Origin: Shinella sumterensis
GTDB taxonomy: Bacteria; Pseudomonadota; Alphaproteobacteria; Rhizobiales; Rhizobiaceae
Length of the DNA: 64,000 nucleotides
Assembly (NCBI RefSeq): GCF_004514425.2
Contig: NZ_MYFN02000001.1
Location: forward strand, 434,001-498,000
Direction of reading: 5' to 3'
Positions 1 to 7,009 of this stretch are shown piece after piece. Within the stretch, counting starts at the first letter, position 1. Every line of letters starts with the position of its first letter. Below the pieces are notes generated by a model, which was not told the DNA's origin, ran no database searches, and saw only the letters and a list, made by a program, of their open reading frames with translations. Position numbers and translations under genes: made by a program.

Positions 1-761
1 TCGCTAACCGGCACCTGCGGACGGAAGTGCTCCTCGAACGCGATGTCGCGGCCGGACATGGCGCGGATCAGGTCGGCTTCGGAAATGTCGGCAATCTTTC
101 CGCTTTCGATCTTCTCGCCGTTGCGCAGGACCGTGTAGTCGTCACCGATCGAGAAGACCTCGTCCATCTTGTGGCTGATGAAGACGATGGCGTGATCGCG
201 GTCGAGCAGGCCACGGATCACCCGGAAGACCCTGTCGACCTCGACGCGCGTCAGGGATGACGTGGGTTCGTCGAGGATCAGCACTTTCATGTCTGCGTTT
301 GTGCAGGCGCGGGCAATCTGAAGAAGCTGCTGGTCCGAAACGGAGATGTTGGCCACGAGCTCGCGCGGATCGGCCTCGATGCCGAAGCGTTCGAGATAGC
401 CGCGTGCTTCCTCGACCAGGGCGCCGCGGTTGACCAGGAGCCCGCCGTGGCCCGTCCGGCTGAACGGCATGAACAGGTTCTCGGCAACGCTCATCTGCGC
501 AAACAGATTGAGCTCCTGGGGAACGTAGGCGACATTCTTGTAAAGCGAGGGATCCTCGACGGGGTTGCGGCCGTCGATGAGGATATCGCCGCGGGAGGCC
601 CGGTCGGTACCGGTCAGGATCTTCACGAGGGTGGATTTGCCCGCACCGTTCTCGCCCGCGAGAATATGCGTGCGGCCGAGTTCGATCGAAAGATCGACCC
701 CGTTCAACGCGGTCACACCGGGAAAATCCCGGCCGAGGCCGCGGGTTTCAAGATAAGCCAT
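1..761 (-). CDS. Sugar ABC transporter ATP-binding protein (partial)
   Basis: Energises import of a monosaccharide in a ribose/xylose-type (CUT2) ABC system. About 253 N-terminal residues are visible; the C-terminal half lies beyond the left edge. Walker A GENGAGKST is at residues 36-44. Walker B, ILDEPTSSL, begins near residue 161 and is preceded by SDQQLLQIARA, the variant signature loop usual in CUT2 ATPases, which carry two nucleotide domains (about 500 residues in full). The gene follows the binding-protein gene at 835-1782 on the same strand, separated by a hairpin. The permease is presumably the next gene, outside the window. The substrate cannot be read from the ATPase. Confidence 0.93.
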   Translation of the reverse strand, partial: MAYLETRGLGRDFPGVTALNGVDLSIELGRTHILAGENGAGKSTLVKILTGTDRASRGDILIDGRNPVEDPSLYKNVAYVPQELNLFAQMSVAENLFMPFSRTGHGGLLVNRGALVEEARGYLERFGIEADPRELVANISVSDQQLLQIARACTNADMKVLILDEPTSSLTRVEVDRVFRVIRGLLDRDHAIVFISHKMDEVFSIGDDYTVLRNGEKIESGKIADISEADLIRAMSGRDIAFEEHFRPQVPVS

Positions 762-791
762 GGGGCACCTCAGCGCCTGTAAGAAATGGAG

Positions 792-814
792 GAGGCGCGG
801 GAATCCCGCGCCTC
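792..814 (-). promoter_or_regulatory. Intercistronic hairpin after binding-protein gene
   Basis: Perfect 10-bp inverted repeat (arms GAGGCGCGGG and CCCGCGCCTC, loop AAT) between the binding-protein stop and the ATPase start. There is no T-run, so it is more likely an mRNA-stabilising or attenuating hairpin that raises binding-protein yield than a full terminator. Similar hairpins sit in three other ABC operons of this window. Confidence 0.6.
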
Positions 815-834
815 AGGCATCCGATCCTCCCGGA

Positions 835-1782
835 TCAGCCGCCCACATTTTCTTTGGTCAGGAAGGCGTTGCCAGTGTCGAGATAGCCGGGCACCTTGGC
901 GCCGGTCGCCTGCGCCCAAAGCAGCATGACGGACCAATAGCCCTGCAGCTCCGGCTGCGAAGCAGACGAGCTGTCGGCGACGCCGTCACGGATCATGTCG
1001 AGCATTTCCGGCAGATTGTCGAGACCGACGAGCGTGACCTTGCCCTGCTTGCCGGCTTCGACGATCGCCTGGCCGATGCCGATCGGGCCCGCGGCGTCCG
1101 AAGCAACCCAGCCCTTGAGGTTCGGATTTGCCTGCATGATGGCGGCAGCCTGCTGCTGGGCCGTCTCGATGCTGTCATTGTCGATGCCTTCGGCGACGAC
1201 CTTGATGCCAGGATGTTCGGCGAAGACCTGGCGGTGGCATTCGGCACGGATCGAGTGGTTCGGCGCCGTGGGAACACCCTGCATGATGGCGACTTCGCCT
1301 TCGCCGCCGAGAACCTCGACGAGGCGGCGGGCCGCGATCTTCGCCTGCTCGCAGAAATCCGAACCGATGTAAGGGATGGCCATGCCTTCCGGCGGAACGG
1401 AATCGAAGATGACCAGCGGAATCTTCTGGTTCTGCGCTTCTTCGAGCGAGGCGCGGTTGCCCGAGGGGTCGAGCAGGTCGAGCGCCAGGCCATCAGGCTG
1501 GGTCGCAAGCGCGCTGTCGATGATCTGGTTCTGCTGAACCACGTCGGCGGCCTGCGGTGCGGAATAGATGACTTCGACGTCGGAGCCGGTCTGGGCCTTG
1601 ATGGCCGCAGCGGCAGCCTGGGCGCCTTCGTTTACCTTGTCGAACCAGGGATGCACGACTTTCGGCACGACGACGAAGCGATAGGCATCCTTCTTGGTTG
1701 TGCCTTCCGCGTCCTGTGCCGTCGCGGTGAAGGGCAGGGCAAGCGCGGTCGCGCAAGCCAACAGTATGGCGATTTTCTTCAT
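835..1782 (-). CDS. Periplasmic sugar-binding protein (ribose/xylose type)
   Basis: A 315-residue periplasmic binding protein of the LacI-like Peripla_BP_4 family, delivering a sugar to the ABC importer whose ATPase is encoded next. Residues 1-22 form a Sec signal peptide (MKKIAILLACATALALPFTATA) that ends before QDAEG. The first lobe carries the family pattern with PKVVHPWFDKVNEG, and DGLALDLLDP and IPLVIFDS mark the alternating strands. A second-lobe VTLVGLDN strand is near the C-terminus. It is first in its operon. The 237 bases upstream hold a pair of 11-bp direct repeats at 1876-1906. The ligand is unknown. Confidence 0.9.
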   Translation of the reverse strand: MKKIAILLACATALALPFTATAQDAEGTTKKDAYRFVVVPKVVHPWFDKVNEGAQAAAAAIKAQTGSDVEVIYSAPQAADVVQQNQIIDSALATQPDGLALDLLDPSGNRASLEEAQNQKIPLVIFDSVPPEGMAIPYIGSDFCEQAKIAARRLVEVLGGEGEVAIMQGVPTAPNHSIRAECHRQVFAEHPGIKVVAEGIDNDSIETAQQQAAAIMQANPNLKGWVASDAAGPIGIGQAIVEAGKQGKVTLVGLDNLPEMLDMIRDGVADSSSASQPELQGYWSVMLLWAQATGAKVPGYLDTGNAFLTKENVGG

Positions 1783-1875
1783 GATGATCTCCCTTGGATC
1801 AGGCGAAGTCTCCTCCCGCCTGAATGGTGCATGGCGGCCTCGAATCCCGTAACCCTCAGCCTCCGCGTTATCAGA

Positions 1876-1906
1876 TACACATGTAAGTTTGAAAATACAA
1901 GAGTAA
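1876..1906. promoter_or_regulatory. Tandem 11-bp repeats upstream of sugar ABC operon
   Basis: TACACATGTAA at 1876-1886 and TACAAGAGTAA at 1896-1906 share TACA-N3-GTAA and are 20 bp apart, two helical turns, on one face of the DNA. They lie about 95-125 bp upstream of the binding-protein start, where a regulator could act. No regulator for this operon lies within the window. Could be chance in AT-richer sequence. Confidence 0.35.
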
Positions 1907-2019
1907 ACTGCGCGCGGTGTCTGCCCCGAGGAGCAGTGGAAACCCTGAGGCCTAATGTGGTCGGCGGGATGGTGTGAACCACACGTCAGCCCAACGCGCG
2001 CACTCGCCTGAAGGCTCCG

Positions 2020-3234
2020 CTACGCGGTTGAGCGATCGGTGTTCTCGGGAAACAGGCTGGCGATCCACGCTATGAGCGCAATCGCACTGAATGTAGCGCC
2101 CAGCATGACAACGCCTTGCCAACCGAACTGTGCATAGGCTGAGGTGGCGCCAATCGCTCCGAGAGCGCTGCCGGCCGAGTAAAACACCATATACGCTCCA
2201 ATCAGGCGTCCGCTCTTTTCCGGACTAAAAGCGACGATGACGCTGAGATTGCTGACGTGGACGGCTTGGACCGCCAGGTCCAGCAGGAAAACGCCGATAA
2301 CGAGCCCGGTCATTGAGAGCGGAAGCAGGGCGATCAATCCCCATGACGCGACCAGGACCACCAAGGAAATGCCGGTGGTCCATCGACCATAGCCCCTATC
2401 CGCAAGTGTTCCGGCCCATGTTGCGCCTATCGCTCCTGCCAGCCCGATCAGCCCGAACAAGCCTATGTGGGTGTGAGAGTAGGAAAACGGCGGTGCGCTG
2501 AGCGGGAGAACGAGTGCGGTCCAGAAAGTGGCGAAGGACGCGAAGATGAGAAGCGCGATTGCGCCTCTCGATAGAAGCATGCGTTCCCGCAGAAACAGGC
2601 CCGGCGTCGAGATGAGTGCGCGAATATATGTCTCCGAACCGCGTTCTTGGGATCGCCGCGGCAGAACCGACATGAGAATGCCGACCATCACAAGTGTCAC
2701 AAATGCGGATGCAAGATATACAGCGCGCCACCCGCCGATATCGGCAACGATGCCTGCGACGGATCGGGCGGCGAGGATGCCCGTCACCACGCCGCTGGTA
2801 ACCGTGCCGACCACCTTGCCCCGTTGAGTTGGCGTGGCCAGAGCTGCGGCTTGGGCGACCAGGACCTGCACGAGAACGGCCAATAAGCCGACAGCAGTCA
2901 TTCCAAGCAAGAGCACCGTTCTTGCTCCCGCCGCTGCGACGATCAAAAGGGCAATCGCCAACAGCAACCCTTGCGCAATGATAAGCTTGCGGCGATCGAC
3001 AAGATCACTCAACGGCACGATAAAGATCAGCCCTAAGCCGTATCCGATCTGGGTGACCATCACGATCATGCCTATGGTGGCCGCCGAAATCCCGAGGTCA
3101 TGAGCCATCAAGTCGAGCAGTGGCTGCGCGTAATAGATGTTTGCAACGCTCGAACCTGCGGCGGCCGCGAGAACCAATGTCGTGACCCTCGACAATCCCT
3201 TTACCGGCACGTCGTGCGCGATCTTCCCAACCAT
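2020..3234 (-). CDS. MFS transporter, probable drug/metabolite exporter
   Basis: A major facilitator superfamily protein of about 404 residues with roughly 12 hydrophobic segments in the inner membrane. The N-terminal SVANIYYAQPLLD stretch and the loop-2/3 motif around PLSDLVDRRKLI are typical of the YnfM/YgaY-like exporter branch. The ATG at 3234 is preferred because it has GAGG nine bases upstream; a GTG at 3267 would add 11 polar residues. It is divergent from an HxlR regulator, with a perfect dyad between the genes, an arrangement common for inducible detoxification pumps. The exported compound is unknown. Confidence 0.85.
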   Translation of the reverse strand: MVGKIAHDVPVKGLSRVTTLVLAAAAGSSVANIYYAQPLLDLMAHDLGISAATIGMIVMVTQIGYGLGLIFIVPLSDLVDRRKLIIAQGLLLAIALLIVAAAGARTVLLLGMTAVGLLAVLVQVLVAQAAALATPTQRGKVVGTVTSGVVTGILAARSVAGIVADIGGWRAVYLASAFVTLVMVGILMSVLPRRSQERGSETYIRALISTPGLFLRERMLLSRGAIALLIFASFATFWTALVLPLSAPPFSYSHTHIGLFGLIGLAGAIGATWAGTLADRGYGRWTTGISLVVLVASWGLIALLPLSMTGLVIGVFLLDLAVQAVHVSNLSVIVAFSPEKSGRLIGAYMVFYSAGSALGAIGATSAYAQFGWQGVVMLGATFSAIALIAWIASLFPENTDRSTA

Positions 3235-3296
3235 TCCGTATACCTCGCAGTGCTGTTTCAGTCTCACCGAGAGACCACTTGGCCTGGTGCAAATCT

Positions 3297-3313
3297 AGTT
3301 CTAAGATAGAACT
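3297..3313. promoter_or_regulatory. HxlR-type operator dyad
   Basis: AGTTCTA-AGA-TAGAACT, a perfect 7-bp inverted repeat with a 3-bp spacer, in the divergent promoter region of the MFS and HxlR genes and 13 bp ahead of the HxlR ribosome binding site GGAGG at 3326-3330. The position suits autorepression and control of the pump. Assignment to the adjacent HxlR protein is inference. Confidence 0.6.
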
Positions 3314-3339
3314 GGTTTGCGTAGTGGAGGTTTGGAAGG

Positions 3340-3780
3340 ATGGTAAAACGCGTCAGCCTGTGGAACTCGGGATGTCCCGTGGCGCGTTCGCTTGACGCGA
3401 TCGGAGACTGGTGGTCGCTCCTGATCATCCGTGATGCGTTCGATGGCAAGCGCCGCTTTGGCGAGTTCCAGACCGGGCTTGGTATCAGCAGGGGCGTATT
3501 GGCCACTCGATTGCGCGACCTCGTGATACGCGGAATTTTCGAGACTGCGCCCGCCTCCGATGGAACCGCCTACCGCGAATATGTCCTGACGGAAAAAGGC
3601 AGAGGCCTGTTCCCCGTCATCGTCGCGCTACGTCAGTGGGGTGAGGATTTCCTGTTTGCGGCTGGTGAGGCGCATTCCTCATTGGTGGATCGGGAAAACG
3701 GTGCGCCAATCGCAAGACTTGTCGTCCAGTCCGCCGACGGCCGGCCCGTCAACTGGCAAGACACAGTGGTCACGGGCTAA
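3340..3780 (+). CDS. HxlR-family transcriptional regulator
   Basis: A 146-residue winged-helix regulator. The family pattern is clear: Cys11-Pro in SGCPVARSLD, then GDWWSLLIIRDAFDGKRRFGEF, SRGVLATRLRDLV as recognition helix and YVLTEKGRGLFPVI in the wing/C-helix. HxlR proteins are dimeric one-component sensors, often reacting to electrophiles through the conserved cysteine. The ATG has GGAGG nine bases upstream. It probably controls the divergent MFS exporter and itself through the dyad at 3297-3313. The inducer is unknown. Confidence 0.9.
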   Translation: MVKRVSLWNSGCPVARSLDAIGDWWSLLIIRDAFDGKRRFGEFQTGLGISRGVLATRLRDLVIRGIFETAPASDGTAYREYVLTEKGRGLFPVIVALRQWGEDFLFAAGEAHSSLVDRENGAPIARLVVQSADGRPVNWQDTVVTG

Positions 3781-4024
3781 GTCCAATTAATAATCCAGGC
3801 AAATTAGTCATTCCACTCTTCGTCATTGTTGCCGCCATCGCCGCATGCATAATTTGACCAGGTTAGATGGCCGGTCGGTCGCGACGTCCGGCAACACAGC
3901 CTGAGCGGCTGCAAATTCATTGCCGGCGGGCTCACCTGTGGCGGTGCGCGTCTGCGCCTGTTGCCGCCTTCCGATCCGCCGAATTCCGCGCCCGGAATGT
4001 CGTACGACGTAGTTCTCAAAGCCA

Positions 4025-4040
4025 TTTGTCCATGGACAAA
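4025..4040. promoter_or_regulatory. 16-bp perfect palindrome, probable operator
   Basis: TTTGTCCATGGACAAA is a perfect 16-bp palindrome 31 bp upstream of the first gene of the five-gene catabolic operon. TTGT...ACAA half-sites resemble operators of FadR/FCD-type GntR regulators, which is family knowledge only; no intact GntR gene lies nearby. The rest of 3781-4070 shows no gene. Confidence 0.55.
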
Positions 4041-4070
4041 AGGCAAAGTCACTGTGGGGAAAGGTTCACT

Positions 4071-4847
4071 GTGGGTATTCTCGAAAAAATGCGACTGGAC
4101 GGCAAGGTCGCGTTCGTCACCGGTGGGGCCAGGGGCATCGGAAAATCCATTGCGACGGCCTTGTCGGAAGCGGGCGCGCAGGTCGCCATTGTCGACCTCG
4201 ATCTGGACGAGGCGCAAAGAACATGCGCCGAGATATCGTCGGCGACCTCGAACAGGCTGATCGCGATCAGGACGGATATTACCAGCCCGCAGCAGGTGAA
4301 CGAAATGATCGATCGCATCCTGTCGGAGCTCGGCAGGCTCGATATCGCATTCTGCAATGCCGGCATCTCCAACGAAGTCGCCGTCGAGGACGACACGTAC
4401 GATGACTGGAAGAAGATCATCGAGGTCAACCTCAACGGCACGTTCCTGACCGCGCAAGCCGCCGGTCGTGTCATGCTGAAGCAGGGCAAGGGGTCGATCA
4501 TCTGCACGGCGTCGATGTCCGCGCACATCGTCAATGTTCCGCAGCGGGAGGCGTCCTACGCGGCGTCCAAGGCGGGGGTCATTCAGATGTGCAAGGCAAT
4601 GGCCGTGGAATGGGCAACGCGAAACGTCCGCGTCAACACGATCAGCCCGGGCTATATGGCGACGGAAATGACCCTCAACTCGCCGGCGCTCGTTCCGCTC
4701 ATCGATCAATGGAACGAACTTTCGCCCATCAAGCGCATGGGCAATCCGGAGGAACTGCAATCGATCGCGGTTTATCTGGCGGGAGACACCAGCTCCTTCA
4801 CAACAGGTTCCGACTTCATCGTGGATGGCGCCTACACCTGCTTTTGA
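4071..4847 (+). CDS. Short-chain dehydrogenase, probable polyol or sugar dehydrogenase
   Basis: A 258-residue classical SDR, NAD(P)-dependent. The cofactor motif TGGARGIG is at residues 17-24, NAG begins at 96, and the catalytic Ser150, Tyr163 and Lys167 are in SMSAH and YAASK. An SPGYMATEM segment follows, as in polyol dehydrogenases. The GTG at 4071 is chosen because GGGGAAAGG lies just upstream; ATG at 4089 is the alternative. It opens the operon that continues through an epimerase, an isomerase, YjbQ and an FGGY kinase. It would oxidise the incoming polyol to a ketose. The substrate is inferred from context only. Confidence 0.88.
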   Translation: MGILEKMRLDGKVAFVTGGARGIGKSIATALSEAGAQVAIVDLDLDEAQRTCAEISSATSNRLIAIRTDITSPQQVNEMIDRILSELGRLDIAFCNAGISNEVAVEDDTYDDWKKIIEVNLNGTFLTAQAAGRVMLKQGKGSIICTASMSAHIVNVPQREASYAASKAGVIQMCKAMAVEWATRNVRVNTISPGYMATEMTLNSPALVPLIDQWNELSPIKRMGNPEELQSIAVYLAGDTSSFTTGSDFIVDGAYTCF

Positions 4848-4885
4848 GCGCGCTGCATCGGAAGCGATATCCCGAAGGAAATGAA

Positions 4886-5695
4886 ATGATTTTATCGTGC
4901 ACCAATATCATGGTTCCGGGAAAGACGCTGACCGAGAAGGCGCATCTCCTGCGGCGCTGGGGCTATAGCGGCGTGACCGTCTTCGCGGACCGCGCAGGCT
5001 GGAATGACGAGAAACTCGAGGAACTGCTGACACTCGAAAACAACACGGGTGTCGTTCCCTGCGAGTTCCTCTTCATGTCGCCCGCAGCCGGAAAGCTGAT
5101 GAGCGAGAATGCCGATGAGCGGGCCGCGACGAAGGCGCTCTACATCGAAGCGGCGGAAGTCTGCGCCAGGATCGGCGCGATTACCGAAATCGAATATCTC
5201 CTGGGCCCCCAGGACCCTCTGCCCCTGTTCGACGTCTACAAGCAGATGACGCCGGAGCAGGAAGAGGGCTTCCTTGCCGCATACAGGGAGATTGCGCAAA
5301 CCGTTGCCGGTACCGAAGCGGCCGTTCTGCTGGAAGGCATCAACCGCTACGAAAGCCCTTATATGAACAGTATCGTCGATTGCGCCCGCGTTGCCGCGAA
5401 GCTCGACATGAAAGAGGTCGGCGTCCTGCCTGACTTCTTCCACATGTCGATCGAGGAGGCCGATATCGCGGACGCCATTGCTGCGGTCGCCGGCTCGATC
5501 CGGCATGTCCATCTGGGCGACAACAACCGGTGCACGCCGGGCAGGGGCAGTATTGATTGGGAGCGTGGCCTGAAGGCCCTCAAGGCGACGGGTTACGACA
5601 AGTTCATCAGCCTCGAATGCAGCACGATAGGGCAGCCTGATGTGACCTTGCCGGAAGCTGCCGACTACCTGAACAGCATTCTCGCCAGGATCTGA
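4886..5695 (+). CDS. TIM-barrel sugar isomerase/epimerase (xylose-isomerase-like)
   Basis: A 269-residue protein of the AP-endonuclease-2/xylose-isomerase-like barrel family, which includes ketose 3-epimerases and IolE-like enzymes. The four expected metal or catalytic positions are present: Glu150 (LLEGIN), Asp183 (LPDFFHM), His209 (HVHLGD) and Glu244 (SLEC), with a GRGSIDW segment before strand 8. The ATG at 4886 has GAAGGA upstream; the nearby ATG at 4881 is followed at once by TGA. It is 38 bases after the SDR gene and probably epimerises the ketose product. The precise reaction is unknown. Confidence 0.82.
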   Translation: MILSCTNIMVPGKTLTEKAHLLRRWGYSGVTVFADRAGWNDEKLEELLTLENNTGVVPCEFLFMSPAAGKLMSENADERAATKALYIEAAEVCARIGAITEIEYLLGPQDPLPLFDVYKQMTPEQEEGFLAAYREIAQTVAGTEAAVLLEGINRYESPYMNSIVDCARVAAKLDMKEVGVLPDFFHMSIEEADIADAIAAVAGSIRHVHLGDNNRCTPGRGSIDWERGLKALKATGYDKFISLECSTIGQPDVTLPEAADYLNSILARI

Positions 5696-5700
5696 CGGTC

Positions 5701-6411
5701 ATGTTCAGGCCGTTCAAGCTGAAAGCGCCGTATTTCGAGATCGGCCCCAAGGTCTACATGTATGGCGATGAGGCGCTTGATCTGGCGATCCACGCGGATG
5801 CGCTGTGCCGAAAGTTCGACGTCGATATTATTTTTACGGCGCAGTACACCGACATTTCGAGGATCGCGCACGCCACCACGCATTTGAAGGTCTTTGCCCA
5901 GCACATGGATGCCAATCCGGTTGGCCGTGGCGTCGGCGCGGTCTTGCCGGAAGCCCTCAAGCAGGCAGGCGCTGTCGGCGTTCTCTTGAACCACGCGGAA
6001 AAACCGCTGGGCCTGTCGGTTCTCAACGAGACAATCCGTCGCGCGGACGATGTCGGCCTTGCCACGCTCGTTTGCGCCGCCACCGTCGAGGAGAGCGCGG
6101 CCGTGGCGATGCTGCGGCCCAACATGGTGCTGGCGGAATCTCCGGCCCTTATCGGCGGCGGCAAGCGCAGCGAGGACGATGCGCTGGAAGTCGCAAGGAT
6201 AAATGCCGCCGTGCAGGCTGTCGGGAACGACATTCTCGTTCTGCACGGGGCCGGCATCAGCGACGAACATGACGTCTACCAGATCATTCGTTCCGGTGCC
6301 GACGGCACGGGCTCGACGAGCGCCATCATGCGCGCCGCGGATCCCAAGGGCATGCTTTCGCGCATGATCGAAGCGATGAGCCAAGCGTATCGCGAGAGAA
6401 CCACAGATTAA
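5701..6411 (+). CDS. Triosephosphate-isomerase-family protein, archaeal type
   Basis: A 236-residue barrel, shorter than the usual 250-residue bacterial TIM and matching the archaeal pattern: AQHMDANPVGRGVGAVLPEA, then LLNHAEK with catalytic His98, LVCAAT, and Glu146 in AESPALIGGG as the catalytic base, followed by HGAGISDEHDVYQI and GADGTGS for phosphate binding. A housekeeping TIM is unlikely inside a sugar operon. A role on a non-standard phosphate such as a tetrulose phosphate, as for LerI-like enzymes of tetritol pathways, is inference. It starts five bases after the epimerase gene. Confidence 0.8.
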   Translation: MFRPFKLKAPYFEIGPKVYMYGDEALDLAIHADALCRKFDVDIIFTAQYTDISRIAHATTHLKVFAQHMDANPVGRGVGAVLPEALKQAGAVGVLLNHAEKPLGLSVLNETIRRADDVGLATLVCAATVEESAAVAMLRPNMVLAESPALIGGGKRSEDDALEVARINAAVQAVGNDILVLHGAGISDEHDVYQIIRSGADGTGSTSAIMRAADPKGMLSRMIEAMSQAYRERTTD

Positions 6412-6424
6412 AGGAGTTGGACGC

Positions 6425-6922
6425 ATGCCCGTGTTTCATAAAACGATCCCGGTCAATTCGCCCCATGGCATCTATTTCGAGGACGTCACCGACAAGGTCG
6501 CGTCGATCGTCGCAGAGGCTGGTATCAAGGATGGCATCGTCGTCGTGTTCAGCCAGCACACCAGCTGCAGCGTGCTGATCCAAGAAGATTCGGAGGCGGA
6601 GACATATGCGAAGATCCCGCTCATCCTGCAGGACACGATCAATTGCCTGGAGAAGATCATCCCTGATTGCAAATATGAAGGGCAGTATCTTCACCCTGGC
6701 GCCTATCACACCAAACAGGCCTTCGAACTTCGCGGCGAGCTCAATGCCTGGTGCCTGAACACTGACGGTCATATTCGGTCTTCCCTGCTTGGCCGCTCGG
6801 AAAACATCCCCCTGCTGGACGGGAAAATGACCCTGGGTGAGTTCGGCCGGATCTACTTCGCCGATCTGGATCAGACCCGACCGAGGGAGCGCACTGTCCG
6901 GGTGCAGATCGTCGGCGAATAG
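6425..6922 (+). CDS. YjbQ/UPF0047 family protein
   Basis: A 165-residue YjbQ-type protein (COG0432, sometimes annotated as secondary thiamine-phosphate synthase). Family marks are FSQHTSCSVLIQED, the GAYHTK and DGHIRSSLLG histidine region, the LTLGEFGRI-like segment (here MTLGEFGRIYFAD) and the C-terminal RPRERTVRVQI strand. The true cellular function of the family is not settled. AGGAG precedes the ATG. It sits inside the operon between the TIM homologue and the kinase, 13 bases after the former, which hints at a catabolic or metabolite-repair role here. Confidence 0.88.
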   Translation: MPVFHKTIPVNSPHGIYFEDVTDKVASIVAEAGIKDGIVVVFSQHTSCSVLIQEDSEAETYAKIPLILQDTINCLEKIIPDCKYEGQYLHPGAYHTKQAFELRGELNAWCLNTDGHIRSSLLGRSENIPLLDGKMTLGEFGRIYFADLDQTRPRERTVRVQIVGE

Positions 6923-7009
6923 CCGAGCCGCAGCCTGCTTTCGCGACGGCGTCGGCAATGCGAGCAGGCTGACAACGACGATACGGTGGAAGAAGGAGTT
7001 GTGCCGCCG

